DNA from: Avena insularis
Lineage: Eukaryota; Streptophyta; Magnoliopsida; Poales; Poaceae
Direction: 5' to 3'
NCBI GenBank assembly: GCA_023614405.1
Contig: JAJUPC010000038.1
Coordinates: 310,001-374,000 of the forward strand
Length of the DNA: 64,000 bases
The notes under the pieces were generated by a model, which made no database searches, had not been told where the DNA came from, and saw nothing but the letters and a program-made list of their open reading frames with translations. Position 1 is the stretch's first letter. Every line of letters begins with the position of its first letter. Positions 59,301-64,000 of the stretch are shown here, one piece after another. Position numbers and translations under genes: made by a program.

Positions 59301-60590
59301 ACAATGGAAGTCCAACCAACGCTACAGGACAGAATCAGGAAGGCTCAAGTGGGGGACAAGGAGATTGATGAAGTAAAGGAAACGATGAAGGAGGATCGAG
59401 CAAGGGAATTCCGCGAGGATGAGCAAGGAACCTTGTGCTATGGAGATCGTTTGTGCGTCCCCAACAATCCGGAAATAAGGTAGTTGATTTTGCGGGAAGC
59501 TCATGACTCGCCATATTCCATACATCCGGGCAATACGAAGATGTATATGGACCTAAAGGACAGATTCTGGTGGAACAACATGAAGGGAGACATCGCGGAG
59601 CATATTGCCCTATGTGATGTATGTAGCCGAGTGAAGGCGGAACACCAGAAGCCAGCGGGATTGCTACAGTCATTGCCCATGCCGGATTGGAAGTGGGATA
59701 GAGTGGGAATGGATTTTATCACAGGATTGCCCAGGACCAGGTCAGGATATGACTCCATTTGGGTAGTGGTCGACCATTTGACCAAGGTAGCCCACTTTAT
59801 ACCGGTGAAGACAACCTATACGAGTGCAAAGTTGGCCAAGATTTATATGGACAGAATTGTGTGCCTACATGGAGTCCCCAAGAGTATTGTATCTGATAGG
59901 GGAACCCAATTTACCTCACACTTCTGGCGCCAGCTGCACGAGTCGCTTGGGACTAGATTGGAATTTAGCCAGGCATTTCACCCACAAACTGATGGACAGA
60001 CCGAGAGGCTGAATCAGATTTTGGAAGACATGCTGAGAGCTTGCACTTTGGCTCCTGGTTCTAGTTGGGATGAGAATTTGCCGTATGCTAAGTTTTCCTA
60101 CAACAACAGCTATCAAACCAGCATCAAGACGTCACCGTTTGATGTACTGTATGGGAAACGGTGCCGGACACCATTGCTATGGGATGGAGTAGGAGAACGT
60201 CAGTTGTTTGGACCTGATTTGATCAAGGATGCTGAGGAGAAGGTCGCCTTGATTAGGGACAGGCTGAAGGTAGCGCAATCAAGGCAGAAGAGCTACGCTG
60301 ACACCAAGCGCAAGGAAGTGGTGTATGAGATAGGTGATAGAGCGTACCTCAGAGTGTCGCCACTCCGTGGAATCAAGAGATTTGGAATCAAGGGTAAGCT
60401 GGCACCTCGGTTTATTGGACCATATCGGGTCTTAGCACGCAAAGGAGAAGTTGCTTATCAGTTGGAGTTGCCAGAGGCTCTGTCCGCTGTTCACAATGTG
60501 TTCCACGTATCCCAGCTGAAGAAGTGCCATCCGGAGATGGTGGATACACCATTGAGAGACACTGTGCCACTAGAGGAGGTTAAGCTTGAG
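59301..60590 (+). pseudogene. pol: Chromovirus integrase
   Basis: A TAG at 59481-59483 (after NPEIR) splits the connection from LILREAHDS. The zinc finger is seen as EAHDSPYSIHPG...CDVC. The DDE core has D in GMDFITGLP, D in SDRGTQFTS and, 35 residues later, E in TERLNQ, all intact. The C-terminal domain (GKLAPRFIGPYRVL, ALSAVHNVFHVSQLKKCHP) is typical of Ty3/Gypsy. The 437-codon ORF from 59484 includes the chromodomain. The core would be catalytically competent but is not connected to the upstream frame. Confidence 0.92.
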
Positions 60591-60596
60591 AACGAC

Positions 60597-60758
60597 TTGA
60601 CCTATGAGGAGAAGCCAGTCAAGATTCTAGAGACAGCGGAGAGGATTACCCATACCAAGACAATCAGGTTTTGCAAGGAGCAGTGGAGCCACCACACCGA
60701 AGAGGAAGCCACTTGGGAGCGTGAGGATGACATCCGAGAGGACTACCCGCACCTATTT
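60597..60758 (+). pseudogene. pol: C-terminal chromodomain of the integrase
   Basis: 54 residues from LTYEEKPVKIL to WEREDDIREDYPHLF. The YEE-x-P-V-K-I-L strand and the EEATWERED segment identify a chromovirus chromodomain. One Tyr and the Trp residues are present, while the full aromatic cage of HP1-type domains is not obvious, as known for plant group II chromodomains. It likely guided insertion to heterochromatin. Confidence 0.88.
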
Positions 60759-60770
60759 GCTAGCCGCGCC

Positions 60771-60809
60771 GAATCTCGGGGACGAGATTCATCTTAAGGG
60801 GGTTAGTCT
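60771..60809 (+). promoter_or_regulatory. Pre-PPT hairpin and polypurine tract of the chromovirus
   Basis: GAATCTCG-GGGA-CGAGATTC (60771-60790) is a perfect 8-bp hairpin that also codes for the last residues of Pol (ESRGRDS). It is followed by CTTAAGGGGGTTAGTC and then the LTR, 19 nt after the hairpin. Confidence 0.85.
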
Positions 60810-63800
60810 TGTCACATACCAAATTTTAGATTTGGTTCTGCATATCATTGCATCATGTTCTTCCATGCAAAACCTTCGATTGAAATGATTCGGCAAAACG
60901 CTATTTTCAAAACCCTATTTTACTTTACTAAAATACTCCTGCGGGAGGGTATACTAGGACTTGTGTTTTCCACCCTTGTAAACTAGTGGATTCACTTATC
61001 ACATGACCCTAGGTTGATCCCCTGGATTTTACAAAAATTTAGGAACAAGAATCGTTCGATTCGGAGCTCGTATGGAAAAGTTATGCCAGAAATTCGAAAC
61101 AGGAATTGGAAAAATAGAAAAGAACAAAAAAAGGGAAAAAGGGGGGCCGCCGGCCCAGCGCCAACAAGTGGGAGCAGGAAGCACTGCGCGGCGTAGTAGC
61201 TGCCGCTTAATGCTCACCACGAGCCTGGGCCCGCCTGCCGCCTCCAACACTCCACGCTGGGCCTGTCAGCCGAGTTCGTCTCGAGCTCCAACTACTAGCA
61301 CGATTCTCGCGGGATTCCCGTGTCGTTTCTGAACCGATTTCAATGATTTTTCTTGCCTATAACGATCTCCTCGAGCCCCTCTTCCAAACCCCCCATCTAA
61401 TTGCAACCGAGACGCCCTAAATTTCCGGCGATTTCTCGCCGGAGTTCGAGCCCGCCGCCGCCGCCATTAGCTCAGGTGAGCGCGCCGCCCTCACCTTGCC
61501 CGCGCCGCCCTCGCCTCGCCCGCGACCCGCCACCTCGCCGCACCACCCGCCTGACCGCCGCCTTCTTCCTCATGAGCCGCCCGACGCCTGGCCGCCATTA
61601 CGACGCCGACTCATTAACGATCGCGATCACCCGCAAGGCCCTTCCGCCTGACACCCGACCGACTGACGCCACTGGCACCGCCATTGGCCCGCCGGAGGAT
61701 CCACACCTGCCGCCATCGCTATCGGGCCTGAGCTCATTGTCGCCACCTCTGCCACGATCTTCGATCCAACGGCCCAGATTGGGCGTGGACTAGTTAGCCT
61801 GGGCGGTTGACTGGTCAACAGCCAGTCCACCGCCACGTCAGCGCCACCTCAGCCGGTCAAAGTCAAAGTTTGACTGGGCGATTTCTTAAATAGATTTAAT
61901 TGGCAGAAACTTGTTTAAACTTGTAAATTGCATAGAAATTAATCTACAGGGACAAAATTGCAAATAAAATATGTGTAGGTTCAGTAAGTCGTGTAGAATC
62001 TTGCTGTACCATTGTATTACACTTTTGCAGCAAGATTTTGTCCATATTAATTAAATGAATTAATACCCTTTTTGGAGTAATTAATTCATAGAAAAAGATC
62101 TGTGACTCCAAAAATTGCAAATAATATGTCCCTGGGTTCAGTAGAACAAGGGGAATCTCAAAGTGAATTAAAAAGATAGGCTTACAGTAAAAACTTTTGC
62201 AGAAACTATTTAGTGGCTTTCTGCAGTGTTTTAATTACTCAGGGAGTTTTATAATTCCTTTTTGAGTAATTCCAATTGGTACTGTTCCTAAATAGCAATG
62301 CCTATACATTAGATTTTTCCCAAGATTTTACAGATAGTATGTTTTCAGTAGTGATTTATTTGGTTTCTAGCTCTAGTTTCGAGCATTATATTTTGCATAA
62401 TAGTTTTCCTTGCGCTAAAATTATTTTCCATGCATGCATTCAGTAGCTTTACTGAATAGAATTATGTGGTACTGCTGTAGCATCAATCCACTTGTCATGC
62501 ATGCATTCATGCATCATACTTTTTGCATATGCTTGTGGATGGTTTGTTTATGAATGCAATTGTATCATGTAGATTGTGACGAGTGCAAGGCTTGCTCGTG
62601 TGTGGATTGTTCTTCCGACCGCTACAACCAAGGCAAGTAGATGCTACTTTTTTCATGATATTGTCCTACTATTTTCAATGCATTGTCGTGTATTTTGTAG
62701 ATGCATGTGTAGGATGATACTATCGCTATGCTATGTCCTATTATGTGGTAGGGCTTTCCTTGTAGATGAACCACCGTTGGTAGATGTGCTTAGCCATTCT
62801 ATGATGAACGAGGGCTGGGTTACATCAATGGAAGTTGTTTCTAAATGTGTTGGTTTGCGAAAACTAAAACAACTTAATCAATGAATCTCCTGGGTGTGAT
62901 GGGATTGATAAATTTTGGTGGTTTCATTGCGGAAAGGCACCCAGGTATCAAGAGATAATGATTGGCTTCTTTATTCTATAGCTTACATGTACAACCATGT
63001 GCCAATAATGGAATGGGCGGTTGGTTGGACTTAGTAGGTTGTGGTAACTCGAACCCGCGTATCCAGAGATGTAGAATTTTGGTAGGTTGGACCGGTGCGC
63101 GTCGGGATTGGGGAGCTACTTCCCGAACAGTCTCTTCTTGGACTTCTCCCTATCATCACCCAAAATGAGAGTGATGGTACGAGCTGGGCTGGCCAAGTCA
63201 CATGGGTAAAGTGTACTAACCCCTGCAGGGTGTATAATCTAATCGATTAGCCGTGTCCCCGGTTATGGACATCTGAGTTGCTTGATATTGATTCCATGAC
63301 ATGTTTCTCGCTCATTCTAATTTCTTAATTGTTTTAACATTGTTGGGTTAACTTAATTGGGTTCTTTTCAAAGAAAATCAAAGACTGTTTATGAAAGTAG
63401 GACAAAGGTTTTTGCAAATGCAAGCTAGCCACAGTTCCACTTGCCAAATATGCATGTAGATGTTAGTACTATTGTCTCCTTTACTAGCTCTACTTGCCAT
63501 ACATTCCATGTATTGACCCTTCGGGGCTGCTACGTTTCATGTTGCAGGATATTCCGATTCTGAGTAATCGATATAGGCCACGGTACTCCACTCGGCACTT
63601 GTTCACTTGTGGGCAATTTGAAGAATGGAGGATTTGCTTTATTTATGTTGCTACCTGAATAATTTGAGCTAGCCTTGGGCTAAGATTTTATTGTAATAAT
63701 GGTACTCTGGATCTTCGTTATTTATGATACACGGATATTTTGCTATGTTATTCATCTTATTCTATTGTGGGCCAATGAACCGATCCAGGGATTGGCATGT

Positions 63801-63840
63801 CACATAGAAGCCACGGTCTTTTCAGAACCGCGGTGTTACA
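60810..63840 (+). mobile_element. Chromovirus 3' LTR
   Basis: 3,031 bp, TGTCACATACC...GTGTTACA. Close to the 5' LTR except in the GC-rich blocks 61135-61270 and 61480-61760. Followed by the second TAGGT. Confidence 0.92.
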
Positions 63841-63845
63841 TAGGT

Positions 63846-64000
63846 CTATAACATCAAGTAGTAACTGGATGTTACAACATGCATTTGCACACCGAGTCAA
63901 ACTTCATTTACAGATCTAGTCAATCAAGAAGATCCAAGAAAAATCAAGAAATCCAAATGTGGTACATATAACACACATTATTCTAAGCCCATAATATAGT
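63846..64000 (-). mobile_element. Old Gypsy interior, continuation
   Basis: Sequence after the second TAGGT, continuing the interrupted interior that ends at 51545. No ORF or motif can be assigned in 155 bp. Confidence 0.5.

Larger units (their letters stand above)
51546..63840 (+). mobile_element. Tekay/Del-type chromovirus, 12,295 bp, complete ends
   Basis: TG...CA termini, LTRs of 3,033 and 3,031 bp, and identical flanking TAGGT (51541-51545 and 63841-63845) define the element exactly. Order: LTR, PBS, extra ORF, gag, PR, RT, RNase H, INT, chromodomain, PPT, LTR. The PR-RT-RH-INT order with a chromodomain is diagnostic of Ty3/Gypsy chromoviruses; the RT and chromodomain resemble the Tekay/Del lineage. 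The coding region carries at least three nonsense codons and several frameshifts, so this copy is dead. It is the youngest insertion in the right part of the window. Confidence 0.93.

Noticed and set aside
1..64000. Host genes, tRNA genes, CRISPR or bacterial-type systems
   Set aside because: No supported candidate: all long coding similarity is retrotransposon Gag/Pol, and no regular spacer array or complete tRNA was seen.

Overview
This window looks like intergenic DNA from a large grass genome, most likely Triticeae (wheat, barley, rye or Aegilops). I found no host gene, tRNA, rRNA or CRISPR array. Almost every base belongs to an LTR retrotransposon. Evidence for the host group: Copia LTRs begin with the Triticeae Angela/WIS/BARE signature (TGTTGGAGATATGCCCTAGA on the minus strand), there are very long (3-4.6 kb) Gypsy LTRs, and there is a non-autonomous element with ~4.5 kb LTRs and a ~3 kb non-coding interior, the layout described for the barley LARD Sukkula. 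Layout: (1) 1-16087, a tandem LARD array on the + strand, LTR(partial)-interior-LTR-interior-LTR, sharing LTRs with a period of ~7.5 kb. (2) 16088-16628, a 3' LTR-end fragment of a third Gypsy family plus unassigned DNA with a 32-bp repeat. (3) 16629-26979, a rearranged cluster of three LTR copies of a minus-strand Gypsy family related to the LARD, with an 0.84-kb interior and no coding capacity. (4) 26980-48699, a degenerate minus-strand Copia element (Copia-2). Its 3' LTR is interrupted by a younger 9.0-kb Angela-like Copia element (Copia-1, 27039-36061, target duplication GTCTA), and its leader by a 4.36-kb solo Gypsy LTR (41758-46115, target duplication CAAAT). (5) 48700-51545 and 63846-64000, the LTR and decayed interior of an old minus-strand Gypsy element. 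(6) 51546-63840, a structurally complete 12.3-kb plus-strand Ty3/Gypsy chromovirus of the Tekay/Del type (target duplication TAGGT), encoding an extra upstream ORF, Gag, protease, RT, RNase H, integrase and a C-terminal chromodomain.  How the parts work together: the autonomous-type elements carried Gag (RNA packaging), protease, RT/RNase H (cDNA synthesis primed by initiator tRNA-Met at a TGGTATCAGAGCC site) and integrase, but every coding element here is broken by stops, frameshifts or catalytic-residue changes. The LARD and its minus-strand relative have no coding capacity and would need proteins in trans. All complete or partial Gypsy interiors keep the cis signals: PBS, PPT, a perfect or near-perfect hairpin 18-19 nt before the 3' LTR, and (in three families) a structured ~50-nt LTR block. 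These shared cis elements are the most interesting signal in the window. A second signal is a clustering of small differences at CAG/CTG sites between near-identical copies, which may be an assembly artefact of methylated repeats.
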